Origin: Carya illinoinensis | Lineage: Eukaryota; Streptophyta; Magnoliopsida; Fagales; Juglandaceae | Reading direction: 5' to 3' | Length of the DNA: 64,000 nucleotides | Assembly (NCBI RefSeq): GCF_018687715.1 | Contig: NC_056752.1 | Coordinates: 44,476,501 to 44,540,500, forward strand | The notes under the pieces: generated by a model | The model's input: only the letters and a program-made list of their open reading frames with translations | Databases searched by the model: none | Told to the model about the DNA's origin: nothing | Shown: in pieces, positions 1 through 12,343 of the stretch | How positions within the stretch are numbered: the first letter of the stretch is position 1 | Layout: every line of letters begins with the position of its first letter | Translations under genes and position numbers: made by a program

Positions 1-196
1 TTTTTCAGTACATTATAGATAACACATCTACTTATAAAATATATATATATATATATAGATAACACTTCTCTTTGAAATGATACCCCTTTCAACATATTTC
101 ACTTCCAACCAGGCCTTCTTTTTCTCCCCTTTCTGTTACCATTATCCTTTGTAAATGAATCTTTTTAGTGACTTGGCCTTTTATGCCGTCTTCCAG

Positions 197-3100
197 CTTA
201 TGGAGGTTGTTAGTGTCTTTGGACCTTTGAAGGCCTACCACTTTGAGGTCAATAAAGAACTCAGTGAACCATGTGCTTTTCTTGAGGTAATACGGCAACT
301 GTACCTCTATAATTTTGTTTTGGATAAATGCGTTGCAATAAGAGATTAAACAAGTATTTGCTAATTTTGTTTCTTATTTGGAATGAGATTTTCCTGTCAT
401 TGCAATGTATTGTAAACATGCTTTAATATTGTTTAGACAAGTTTCACCTAATGTAAATCATGATCTTGACGATTGATTATCTATAGTTACTGTTTCTGAA
501 TAAATTGACATTGTCTAGTATCTTTAAGTAATTCTTAAAAATCCTTTTGAACTTTTTGACATTCTCTACGTTTGAAATCTTATTTGTATGTTTTGAAATC
601 GCTATTTATCATGGTCAAAGGATAAGAGAAGTTTCCATCCACTTATATGAAGAGTTTCCATCCACTTATCTGAAGTGGATGTTGCCTACTTGCCTTTATT
701 TAAATCTGTTAGTACCTTCATTGGATGTCATTATGTATGTATTATATGTATCAGTAGATTTTTCATTACTGAATTCTATCACTGATTGTTACCCCTTATA
801 ATGGTTATGATTTCATTTCTACAATAATCAATTTGATATTTATTTGTGCCTTGTCAACTACAATTCTATCCATATGTGAAATTTTGATGCGTGTGGTACC
901 CCACATGATAAGGATAATGATAGATGGTGTATATAATCCCACATTGCTTAGGAAGGAGAAGTTCTTGCTCTTTATAAGGTTCCAATGTGGCTCCAATTGT
1001 ATCATTAACTAGTCCTTTTGGAGTATAGGTCATGTGGTTTGGGTATTCCATTGAGGTGTTACAAATGGTATCAAAGCCTATCCCAACCAGAAATGTGAGA
1101 CTTGAGCCCTGTCACCTACGATGGATTGGCCCAACGAGGATGTCGGGAATTTAAGGGGGGGAGATTGTGATACCCCATATGATAAGGATAAGGGTAGGTG
1201 ATGTAAGGGATCTCACATTGCTTGAGAATGAGAAGTTTTTGCTCTTTATAAGGTTCCAATGAGGCTCCAATTGTATCATTAACTAGTCATTTTAGAGTAT
1301 AGGCCATGTGGTTTGGGTCTTCCATTGGAGCATTACAGTGTGCTTATTGGAGAGAATTTAGGTTGCAATAATCTGCTTTGGAGTGTTTTTATTAATTTTT
1401 TAATTGATAATATGAGTCTGCCATTGAGTTTTCTCTTTTTGGGACCCCAATGCCCATTTCAGTGACTTCGAATTAGGACCACTTAGATATTCGATGCATT
1501 TGGAATCTTGAGTATTATACTCTTTTCTTTTTGAACTCCCCCCTCCAATTTTTAGCTTTCCTTTATACATGTTGAACAACTTTTTCTTCTAACCTGTTTA
1601 AGTGACTTCTGACTTGTGTATACTGTATCAGTATGTAGACCAATCAGTGACTCACAAAGCTTGTGCCGGTTTGAATGGTATGAAGTTGGGAGGGCGAGTA
1701 TTAACTGTAATGCAAGCTATGCCTGGTGCATCACTTTTGGTACTTTATCACACCATCCTTTTCCTTCTCCCAAAACATTTGAGATGTAGCTTATTGACTA
1801 CTGTTTTTTCCTCTATGGCCCATTGTGGCCTTGGATTATACCTCCCACTCTTTTATTATGTATTATAATGATTTACCTGGAGATGCATACTGATGAAGAG
1901 AAGAACATGTACTAGGAAAATGATGGATATTCTCCAAGCTATGGGATCCCTGAGCATGCAAGGTCACTTCTCAAACAGCCCACACAAGTCCTAAAGCTTA
2001 AAAATGTGGTATGACATTTGCTGTTTAATTTAATTTATTCTCTTTTCCTAGGGGCAATTTTGGGGTGAGGGTGAGCTTAATTATCCGTTCTGTTATCTTT
2101 TCCAAGTACCCTACAAACCAAGTTGTACTAGATCAAACTAATTATCGTTTTTTGGTCTGTGAATTAGTTCGATCCTGAGGCTTTGTCATCACTGTCTGAT
2201 CCAGATGTGGAAGAAGTTTTGGAAGATATTCGGTTGGAGTGTGCAAGGTCTCTGAGAGCAATGTTTTCTATTCAACTTTAACGCCTGTTTGGTTCCTTCC
2301 CTCAAAAAATTCTGTTTTCAAATTCATTAAAGGAATTTTTTTTTTTTTTTCCTTTTTGATCTTTTTTCTTTCATAGAAATACTGAGAACAGATTACTTCA
2401 GATACCGTCAAATGAAATGATGTTATCAATTATGTCCATTCTTCTCTGTTTAGGATAACAAAATGATTGAAAGCAATGTTTCCTGTTTTCCATTTTACCA
2501 CCAAACAACTCTGCTATTTTGGTATTTAGAGATATTCATTAAAAAAAAGGAGGCTTATTTTCTTTTTGAATTCCATAATCTTGCAGATTCGGCACTGTTA
2601 AAGGTGTTAATGTTGTCAAGAACGGCAATGGTCACACCACCACCTTAGACGGATGCAAAGTTATAGAGGTTAGGGAATCTGCTGGAGCCTTGCAAGATTC
2701 ATTGTGCAATGACAGAAGAGAAGAAACAGACACCTCAAGAAAAGATGTTGACCATGAGCCCAGGCAAATTAGTGAGGTAGATGTTCCGAGTGGTATCAAA
2801 GAAATTAAAGAAGATGTTGTGAAATTGAATTGCTTTGGTGATGATAAACCTGCTGATGATATTGGAGAGGACACTATGAACCAGAAGGTTCAGCTCGATA
2901 ATAACATGGTAGCTGAAGACCTAGGCTGTAAGAACATAGCAGATGGCATCCCTACAGAACTCCCCATCCAGTTGAACGGTCAGGTTGATCAATTGGATTT
3001 TCATGATGAAAATGTCGGTGATATTATTCAAGTGAAAGACATTAGTTTGGATAGAAAATTCAAGGCTGTAGATCATTTGACTTTGGAAGATACTGACAGT

Positions 3101-3355
3101 AAGTTACAGGAAGCTTCTGCTGGATTGGATAGTGGCCTGGCTATGGAAGCAGGTGCTATGGAGAGGGGTGGCAATGAGGAACTGGATTATGATCTTGGAC
3201 ATGTATTTGAGCCATGGTGTGTTTTTGTGGAGTACGGAAGAACAGAAGCCTGTTGCATGGCAGCGCATTGTTTACATGGACGGCTTTTTGATAACCGAGT
3301 TGTGGCAGTGGAGTACATTGCTCTTGATCTCTACAGGTCAAGATTTCCAAAGTGA
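197..3355 (+). CDS. U2AF large-subunit-like splicing factor, 3' exons only
   Basis: Nuclear pre-mRNA splicing factor of the U2AF65 type, which binds the polypyrimidine tract at 3' splice sites. Five exons can be joined in frame with GT/AG borders: 197-286, 1632-1739, 1916-2008, 2168-2247 and 2587-3355. The first two encode the end of an RRM (GPLKAYHFEVN, then ACAGLNGMKLGGRVLTV). The third encodes the linker with QPTQVLKLKNV. The fourth and fifth encode a C-terminal UHM (FDPEALSSLSDPDVEEVL, ECARFGTVKGVNVVK, VFVEYGRTEA). The UHM Arg-X-Phe motif is present (GRLF near 3280). About 180 acidic residues lie inside the UHM between FGTVKGVNVVK and VFVEY, an insertion I recall from a plant branch of this family. 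The stop follows SRFPK. Upstream exons lie left of the window, so the start is not seen. No frameshift or stop was found. Family assignment is strong; the exact orthologue is not settled. Confidence 0.88.
892..1337 (+). mobile_element. TRIM (terminal-repeat retrotransposon in miniature) in intron
   Basis: Two direct repeats of about 172 bp (892-1063 and 1166-1337) start TGTGRTACCCC and end TTACA. The short interior holds a tRNA-iMet-like primer binding site TGGTATCAAAGCC at 1066-1078 and a polypurine tract AAGGGGGGGAGA at 1153-1164, just before the second repeat. There is no coding capacity. Flanks (ATGCG / GTGTG) are only partly alike, so the target duplication has decayed. The element lies in the intron between the first two visible U2AF-like exons, on the same strand as the gene. 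Confidence 0.85.
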
Positions 3356-4710
3356 AGTCGCTTGGATGGTTACTACTGGTTACAGTTTCCAGTGCATTGG
3401 GAACGGTAAAGGATAAATTTGACAAATGGGTCCTCAGCACGTTTGGTTGTGTTTCATTTGGTGGGAGAAGCTCAACAGTTGGTTTTGGTTTACTTGATTT
3501 CAAAACCTCGGAGACAATTACTTGTTTCTAAAATTTTGACCTGCCCCAAAAGGCCAAATCTAGGCGTATTTTGGAATGCCAATTAAGTGGGAACTGGTTG
3601 TCAATTTGCTAAAATCATACAGAAATGGTTCATATTGGCTGTCTGGTGGGGGTGCTTGGCTTTTAATTAGTTGCTGTTTCCTCCCTCCTTGAGCATCTGA
3701 GATTATTTACATTCAGAATGTCACGTTTAGACTGTTGTTATCAGTAGAGAGGATGAGGATGATGATGATGGGATAGATAAGGACTACTGATGTGATGTAA
3801 TTAGTTATTAGGTGTTGCTTACTCCACTGTATTAACTTCATTCCGTGGAGGGATTTTTCCCTACATTTAAATTTGTATAACCCTACACTTATCGATGGAT
3901 GTAGGCTTGATTTGAGACCCAAGCCTACTGCCGCTGATGCTTCTTCAGAAACATATAATCACGATAAATTTTTTTTCTTTTTCAATTTAGTAGCCACTTT
4001 TTCCAACTTTTTTTTAGATCTAGAGCACTTTAAAATCGTTATACAAGGCAAAAAAAAAAAAAAAAAAAAAACCCTGGATTTCTTTCAAGAAATATGAATC
4101 CTATTGAACACCACCCAGCGAAAATGGAAATTTGAAGAAACCAAGTTTTGGAATTAAACTGATTAATAACTCAAGAAATTGTTCTGTTCTGATTACATTC
4201 TATTTGATTTTGTATTTTTTTTTTTGATTTCCAAATGGCATGATGTTGGAAAGTGCTAGCGGTCCCCATTGTGTCCGAAGGGAAGAATGAGCATATTCTA
4301 ATCAATCAATTTTGGGGGAATGTAGTTTGGCCTTTAAACATCAGATACTCGGATCGAAAACTCCATTCCATCAGTCGGTAGATAACATTTCTGAAAGGGT
4401 TTTTTTCTATGTACAAAACACAAGGGTGCATGCATCTGAGCATGAAGAGTTGTATTCAATTATCAACCTTACTTTACAGCAACAATACCAACTGAAAAAA
4501 AGTGTTGTATTGCATCTTTAATGTTTAAGCGACCTGCAGAAAATTATACGATCGAGTCCATGAGTTAAAAATAAATAAAAGTAAAAAAGATGTTACGCAC
4601 TGATGGAAGGTGTGTGTTGATATCTGGAGTTTTGGAAAGGAAACATTTCTATAAATTATTTAGCAAATCATTGGAAAGTTTTGGATATTAATAAAACTAT
4701 CCAAATGGCA
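3356..4710 (+). other. 3' UTR of the U2AF-like gene and flanking intergenic DNA
   Basis: The first several hundred bases after the stop are likely 3' UTR. A run of about 20 A lies at 4050-4070, and T-rich tracts occur near 4217. No convincing gene is seen. A short open frame at 4312-4521 has no recognisable domain. Confidence 0.5.
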
Positions 4711-4743
4711 CCTAATAAAAATCATCTGGTAACTGTTAGGTGA

Positions 4744-4933
4744 CATTTGGATAGTGAGTTGAGATGTGATGAGTTGAAATAAAAGTTAAAAATTTAATAA
4801 AATATTGTTAAAATATTATTATTATTATTTTAGAATTTAAAAAAGTTGAATTATTTATTATATTTTGTTTAGAATTTTGAAAAAGTTGTAATAATAAAAT
4901 GAGATGAGATGAAACACTTTCACTGTCCAAACA
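4744..4933. mobile_element. MITE family A, copy 1
   Basis: A non-coding AT-rich element of about 190 bp with inverted ends ATTTGGATAGTGAG and CACTGTCCAAAC. Its interior (AAAAGTTGAATTATTTATTATATTTTG style, in pieces) recurs at 14350-14530, 18170-18331, 18841-19042 and 62570-62777. Similar flanking words CTAATAAAA..ATCATC..AACTGTT occur on both sides (4711-4740 and 4953-4980). Confidence 0.7.
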
Positions 4934-5399
4934 AGACTATTTTTATTATCTCTAATAAAATCATCTTTTTAACTGTTGGTGTTAAAAATCATCACTAATA
5001 AAATTATTCAAGGAACGACTAGAATCCTATTATAGAACATTAGTATTTCTTGTCAATATAGTGAAAGTAATTTAGAAAAAAAATTATTATTAAATTAATA
5101 ATATTTTTTTATTATTTTGACTAATATATAGATAATCTAATGTGGGGAATAGGTTTTGATTGGAACAGTCAAATGCAAAATCATGTAACATTATGCAAAT
5201 TATGACTTTGCATTTGCATTACCCATTGCCAATGCTCTAAAGTTTATAAAGAAATCTTACGAAAATAAATTTACAAACATGACTTCATATGACACGAATA
5301 AGATTTACTTTTTATTAGTAATTTAACAATGAACCACATCAATTTATGTATATATTTATTTGAAATCTCTTAATTTGTGGCTAAAATAATAAATCCTTG

Positions 5400-6035
5400 T
5401 GTAAGGGGGTTTATCCTCTTGGGCCAAAGGTCCAATATGTAGGCCCAAATATGTTGAGGGCCCAAGTCAACTGGGCAATCCTTGCCCATCAGAGGACCTC
5501 AGCCTTGGAGCAAAAGTTGGCCTGCAACTCCAAACGTGCAAGAAATCCACCATGACACAAGGGAAGAGGGAACACCCCACCTCATGTAGCCCTGAGCGGA
5601 CGAGTGAAGGCAAATCACCAGAAACCCTTGATTCTTTGACAAATGGGGAAGGAAGAAACTAACGACATGCACATGTGGAATGAATGGGTTAGGGAGTCAC
5701 GTCCCCATTAATTGCGCCACTCCATAAGCCACGCTGCATTAAAAGAATTTGATTGACGGAATTGCTAAAAAGACACATCCCCTAACACAAGGCATAGGCA
5801 GTTGACATCAAAAATCGAGTATAAAAGGCAATTTCTATATATTAGGAGGTCTTTCTGAATTCTCTATTCTCTTGCACTAAACTCTAAGACAATACTAATT
5901 TTGGTATCGGAGACTCTCAACATGACCATCACGACCATCATCTCGTGGTGTTCTCTCTGTGTTCATAGGCCCAAAGACCAAAGACTCGAATTACTAAGAG
6001 CTCGACCTAAAGACTTTCGAAACACGACATGAACA
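5400..6035 (+). mobile_element. Solo LTR with perfect 5-bp target duplication
   Basis: A 636-bp sequence starts TGTAAGGGGG and ends TGAACA (TG...CA). It is flanked exactly by CCTTG at 5395-5399 and 6036-6040. A TATA-like TATAAAAGG lies near 5820, followed by a leader-like region. No primer site, coding region or second LTR is present, so this is an LTR left after recombination. Orientation is inferred from the TATA box. Confidence 0.82.
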
Positions 6036-6129
6036 CCTTGCATAAACTTTAAAAACAAAAAATCAAGACATCGTTTTGAAAACAACAAGGACTATACGAA
6101 CTAGGAAATCTGAAAGGAAAAATATAGTT

Positions 6130-6276
6130 GTAAGCACAATTGTGCACTAATCTGTGCACCAATGTGATGTGATTGGTTAAAAAATAGATTTTATTAAAAA
6201 CAGTATTAATTTAAATTTTAAATATGAATGAATAAATATTGATATACAGATTAGTACGCGACTGTACTTGTATATA
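6130..6276. mobile_element. Foldback MITE
   Basis: About 147 bp with imperfect terminal inverted repeats of about 30 bp. The left end contains GTGCACTAATCTGTGCACC and the right end contains ACAGATTAGTACGCGACTG, whose reverse complement is close to the left. No coding capacity. Confidence 0.55.
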
Positions 6277-7656
6277 GTAAAACTCAATCTGAAAATGGTG
6301 AAAAACATAAAGCGGTCGAGTTTTTAGGGCTCAACAGGCCGAATACGTACATGAAGCAGTTGCGGCCAGTAATACCGATCGAGCATGCAGCTAATTATTG
6401 CTATATATATATATATATATATTTATATAAAATATGATCACAGACCGAAGCAACAAGCTGCTACATGAGGAAGACCCTCTACAGCAAGCTCTAACCGGCT
6501 AAGGAATCAAATCCTCATGTACATAAAGCTGAGAACCTCCTTTGGTACAAACTACAAACCAGCCTGGGGCGCCGGTAGAAAACTTAAATTTTGTAACCTT
6601 TTTTTTTTCTGGTTTATAATTCCTTAATTAGTTAGTTTTAAATGCTGATAATAAAGGACAAGGTAATCTAATATCATCATGTGAGTGGTCGACTTTTGAA
6701 AGCCGTATATATATATATATATATATATATATGCATGCTATTATAATAAATGCACCAACCCGCGTACTGCTGTAAAAAAATAAAAGAGTGAAAGTAAGGA
6801 TATAGTACAACCCAAATTAATGGTCTGGTTCCGATCCAGTATTTTAATGGATTGGATAACAGGAAAAAAAAAAATGCTCGTCGTTAATACAGTTGATGCA
6901 ACGGTTCAGCAAGTTAAGAAGGCTATATATAGTGCATGCATGCAGTAGGGGGTAGGGGTGTAAGTACTATAGTAATAAGTTACGATAGCGGGAAAATCAT
7001 TCGAGAATTTCTCATGGGGCCACGCGTCAAAGTAAATGGTCGGCAATTGCATGGGCGGGGAAATTAACAAGGGAAGGGGTGGGGTGCATGCAGGCATTGG
7101 GACGGTGAAAATGCGGCGTCACATGATGGAGACCATATATACATGAATTGAAATGGAGCGATGGCAATAGATACCAGAAGATCGAATGATCAGTGAAAAC
7201 GGAGATCGTGAGCCCTACGAGGTAGGAGGGAGCAAGTGTTCTATTCCGAATGGAGAAAAAATAACCTTCTAAGTTCCAAATATATCAATAATTTTTCTCA
7301 AAAAACCTTTAAATTCAATTTTGCCTCCAATTCAATTGGGATACTTAATAGCAATGAGTGCTGGTTGAAGAGTTAGATATTATAATTATGTGAAATATAG
7401 CAACTATATGTAACTGAAATGAGAATAGAATAAGTGGATTACTGAGCTTAATCGGAGTAAAGGTTTTACTTCTAATTTCTAAAGAAGAGTGCATATAGAC
7501 AAGGCTATTTTAATCTACCATGTTCCTCTTCTCTCAATCTCTCTCCATCCAACTTGGGGTGCTTATAATCAAATTACATTTTCGACCAAGAAGAGTGCAC
7601 ATAGACAAAGCTATTTTAATCTACAACCTGAAAACAAAGTGTGCGTGCAAAGCTGA
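6277..7656. other. Intergenic DNA and NPGR2 3' flank, with (TA)n repeats and a short duplication
   Basis: Two TA microsatellites occur at 6402-6422 and 6705-6732. A 37-bp word starting AAGAAGAGTGCA is present at 7482-7518 and again at 7588-7624 with two mismatches, just past the stop codon of the minus-strand gene and so probably in its 3' UTR. No gene recognised. Confidence 0.5.
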
Positions 7657-10600
7657 TCATCTGAAAGGTTCAACAGGTGCAGATTCTTCAAGAAGAGCTG
7701 CAGCCTCAAAGCATTCAGCAGCTTCTAGTTCTGTTGCCCTGATGTCAGCTTTGTAGAGCAGCCCAAGATTGTACCAAGCCAAAGGGTTTGTTCTGTCAAG
7801 TCGAAGTGCATCAGTGAGAAGGCTTCTCACAACCGGCAATGATTGGCCACCAAGCTCTCGGAGGACACAGGCAGCAGATATCAAGCTTGGGGCATGGGTA
7901 GGTTCAACATCTAATGCCTTTCGAAATGATTTCAGCGCTTCTTGGTGGAGACCTTTGGCTTCATAGAGTAAACCTAAAAAGTCACCAAGTTTTAAGGTCC
8001 TTCAGATCAGAACAAGAAACTCCTTAAGACTCAGTTAAATGTTAAAGCAAACGTTTTTAAGATATTTAGATCAAAATACATTTCAATATTATTTCAATAA
8101 ACTGCAGTTTGTGGTTCCATTATGATTTATGAAGAAAGAAAATCACTACGAGTTTTCTGGAAGTCAGAAAGGCCCCCAGACCACTATAGCCTTTTTCCCA
8201 CTTTGAGTAGAATTATTTCCAGTACATAGGTGAGCATTCCAGTTTGAGTCAGGACACTCCTATTATAATTGACCTCCGGAAGAGGGTGCTAGGATAAATC
8301 TAGTGTGCATTAAAAGTTCATTCCTAAAGCTGATATTAGTTGCCATAAATATTCAAAAACTAGACTTCCAAGTCTCCAAGGGCACCAATAATATTAATTT
8401 TCTCCTAAAAATAAAAAGTCTCCAAGGGCATTAAAGCAATATTTGAAGCAGAGTATACCTGTAGAATGCCATCTAGAAGCAGAATAAGGATTGATAGCCC
8501 GAGATTTTGAAAGGCAAACCTCAGCATCCCGCCACTGTGATAATCTTGTATATACATTAGCTAAATCATGCCATATTTCCATTTCCAAACTTCGGTGACG
8601 GTCTCTCCTATTCTATAAGAGAAAAATGTAAGTAAATTGGCAAAACAGTATTCTGTGAATATTAATTATGCAAGCTCCCGTCCTGTTACCAAGAAATCTT
8701 AAGCTTCACCAATCACCAGTACGTATTCCTAGTGCGTTTTGAATATGGGGAAAATAGTATATCATGTTGATGATGATGATGATGACAACAATAGTATGCT
8801 TTAAATAGACATTCTATAAATGTTTTAAATTTTATCGTCATTCCCCCTATGGAATTAGTAATCCGTTATAAAATGAAATCATGCAATCTAGCTTAATATC
8901 TGAAAAGAGATTCCAGCTAGACACATTTGAAAAATTATCAAAGTAGTTTTCCCTAACTCTCTATTTTGACTTCTAATGATAGGGTCACAAGAACAATCCT
9001 AACACGTTTGCCCATAAAGCAACATACCTTTAGGAGATTCTTCCCAAAACCTAAGCTTTTAGTGCGAACTTGAAGAAGAGCAAGAAGATGAGTATATGTC
9101 TCTATAGCATTCTTTAACCGACCCTGTGCAATCTGAAGTTTAGCTCTAGTTCGCAACAGTTCTCCTTGGTCCCACCTCCCAGTCTGATCCAAAGCAGCAT
9201 TAATCACAGCCTCTGCATCAATGAAACGTTTTTGAGCTGACAATATTCGTGCCAAAAGGACATACCCGTCAACACTAGACCCAGCCTCAAGTTCCAACAG
9301 CCGCTTTGCATGATAAAGTGCAACATCCAACTTCCTTTGCTCAGCATGTTCTAGGCAAAGATGATAAACAATGTATGGATCTCTTTCTCTCATCGTTCTC
9401 TCAGCAGTTTCTAGTGCCTCAAGTGCATCAGACTGCTTGGAAATTCTCTCAGAATCCAAAGTGACCACTCTGGATTTAGCAGACAGTAAAACACCCAGTA
9501 AGCAGTTTGCAATACTTGCCACCTGGCTGCATTTTCCATGCAATTCTGAAAGTGCTTTGTAAGCATAATTGATCCCTTCCTCAATGCAAACCAAATTCTC
9601 TCCACAAAGTTTTGAAGCCAGTAATAGTTCCAATATGCAATCATGGTTCTCTCGATTATGCAAAAGATTCCTCAGAAGATTCAAAGCAACCATATCCTCA
9701 CCTTCCGCATAGTAGCAGAGAGCTAGAGTGCGATATTGTTCTTTTCTATCCATAATTCTAGGAAACAATTCTTCAGCCTGATGGGCTAGGGCCCTAAATC
9801 CCCCCGAAACAGAGAGAGCAAAAGAAAGGTGATCAATGATTGATGGGTCCCATCCAATCCTTTTAAGAACAAAATTTCTTAGTAGAATCAGTAACAGAAG
9901 AATAGCCTCTTCTAAGTTATTTCTTGGCACAAAGGAGCTTTCCATCTGCGAACGAAGATTGGGAGGGTTTGCATCACAACCACTATAAAGAAGAAAGATG
10001 GCAAATTCCTTTTGTATCTTTGCAGAGGTTTCCATGTCAAGATTCCAATGATAAAGGAGGGCCCGCCGGTACGATAAAATAGCTTCTTGGAGAGCCCCAG
10101 CAAGCTTCCATAACTCCGGAAGCAATTCAACAGCCTTTGTTAGCGTGTCTTGTAACTTACAATCTGATGCAAAGTTTTCGGGCAAGCCTTCTGGTAATGC
10201 AAATTCAACAGTATCCAAAATAACTTTGCAAGATTGAGCAGCTTCTGCAAAAATGTGTCAGGAAGGAAGTTTAACAGTGCTTCTATAATTACAATTATAC
10301 CATGTAATTATACCATCCATGAAACCTTACACTTTCATAATATATACCACACGGTAGTCTGCATGTAGGGGGGAGAGAGAGAGAGCCAACACAAGCACAA
10401 TGATTTTTCTTGTTATTTAGGTCACCAGAACCAATTAATTAATGCTAGTTGATTTATTACAAAGACTGATGCACAAATTCTAATTTGTCAATAAAACCAA
10501 CCATGGGATCAAGAATAAGCATGCTGCTTGGTTCATAACAAGTTCACAAGCTCATGGCTCCAAAAACATACCAGACAACATGAAAGATATCCGACATAAT

Positions 10601-12317
10601 ACGAGCAGGTAGAAGTTAAATAAGAATGAGAAGTCAAATTTTAGATGGAGGGAATACCTCCAAACCTCCCAAGACTCTGCAACGCTTTTGCTTTGAGGAA
10701 AACAGCTTCAAGAAGTAAACTAACAGCATGCATAGACATTGGCGGGGCAGCATCACTCTGTGAACGGCGTCTATTGTGTTCGCATCTTCTAGAAATGGAA
10801 ACTTTCATCTTGGGGGTCACAGCAGAAATGTCTATTCCTTCAAATACATGAAGAGCAGCTTCTGTGTTACCTTTTTGATACTCAAGCCTTCCTAATAAAG
10901 CTCTTGCTTCCTGCGAAAATTTAAGCATTCTCTTAGCCATGAAAACTGGGAAGAAGATCTTGAGAAACATTTGGGGAAACCCCAGATTATAGCATTAAAC
11001 GATAACATGGAGCCATCACCATAACTATGCAAAAACTACAGACATGAGGAGTTTGCTGAAATCTTAAGAAGCCTCTAATAAAATAAGTCTTAAAGAAAAA
11101 CTTACAAAAAATTGTAGATCCCACAAATAAAGACAATAAACCTTAATCAATTCCCTAGACAATCATTGTCAAATATTTCATGTCCACATCATGTATGAAT
11201 GACAAATTTCAACAATTTGTTCAAAACTAGCATGTTACATGATCAATAATAATGAAAGAAATTACCTATCCAAAAATAATAATGAAAAGAAATTACTCAC
11301 GGCAACACCATTCCACTTTTAAGTACTGGTTCAGGAAACCAAAATACCCAGAATAACTAAATCCTTAGTATTCAGTGTGAAACTTGAGGGTGTTATGCTA
11401 AAATAAGCAAGGAGATCATAGAAAAAGTAATAGTTCCAAGATTTTTTTTTTTTTTTGGGGGGGGGGGGGGGGAGGTGTTGGGGTTGTATTACAATCGTAA
11501 CACATTCAACTTCCAAGTATTGACTACAATCAATGTACAATTTGGCAAGGGGACATTTACAAAAGTTAATGATACAAGAATACTGGCTGTCGTTTGGGTA
11601 GCACGGGGGCCGGGGGTTGTATTGACCAAAAAAAGAGAGAATGCCATGGAACAAATGTTGATGACACAAGAATTAGTGGGTGGAACAAGTCATTTATATA
11701 AATTTTTATGAAATACCCTCTTCTCAACTTCTTTATGATGTTGTTTTTAAATTGATCCATTTTCAATGTTGGTCTTGGTGATTAAAAACTATACAAAATG
11801 CCATGGAGCCATTAAATTTTGCAAGATGACCAATTGGGCCCTTAGTTTGAGACAAATTTTTGCATCAATCAATCGTCTCCACCTTTCAACATATTTTATG
11901 ACATTCACCTTTGCATCTATGTAAAAAGATATACCAAAGGTATGTCCTTGCTACAGAAAGGGACCGGTAAAATGAGTAAATGTCATCTTATATACAAGAA
12001 AAAAAAAAAAAAAAAAACCAACGACAGAGGCAAGAGATCAGCACAAATGCCAGGCAACTGACCTCATAGTTCAGATAACCACTCTCACGAAGAGACGACT
12101 CTGCTTCTTCAATGTTACTATTGTCCACCCTCGTTTCTATCTCACCAGCTCGGGATGAATAGCCACTCGCTGAATAGTCCCGGGTCGCCAGTGAGTCCGA
12201 CGAATGAACTATTTCATCTACCTTTAATTGCTCCCCAGAACAAATACACTTCATCATCTTCCGCAACCTTACTCGAATGCTGAATACTAGCTTATTCATC
12301 CAATACTTAGTTCTCAT
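7657..12317 (-). CDS. NPGR2: NPGR2-type TPR calmodulin-binding protein
   Basis: Member of the NO POLLEN GERMINATION RELATED family. These are TPR proteins that bind calmodulin and are reported to act with a phosphatidylinositol 4-kinase at the plasma membrane. Five coding exons join in frame: 12317-12063, 10910-10658, 10244-9028, 8612-8459 and 7973-7657, giving 731 aa, close to the family length (about 700-740). The N-terminus carries MMKCICSGEQ and SLATRDYSASGYSSR, then EARALLGRLEYQKGN; repeated TPR helices follow (ALYHAKRLLELEAGS, WHDLANVYTRLSQWRDAEV, NPLAWYNLGLLYKADI). It ends ESAPVEPFR. The start at 12317 is the first in-frame ATG after the acceptor at 12344; an inner ATG before KCICSGEQ is an alternative. 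The NPGR2 rather than NPGR1 call rests on recalled N-terminal likeness. Intron 2 contains a T/G homopolymer pair near 11443-11472. Confidence 0.85.
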
Positions 12318-12343
12318 ACCGGATCAATCCACTTGAGAACTTT

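Noticed and set aside
11331..11766. Open frames in NPGR2 intron 2
   Set aside because: Lie around a T/G homopolymer in an intron; no domain and no splice support.
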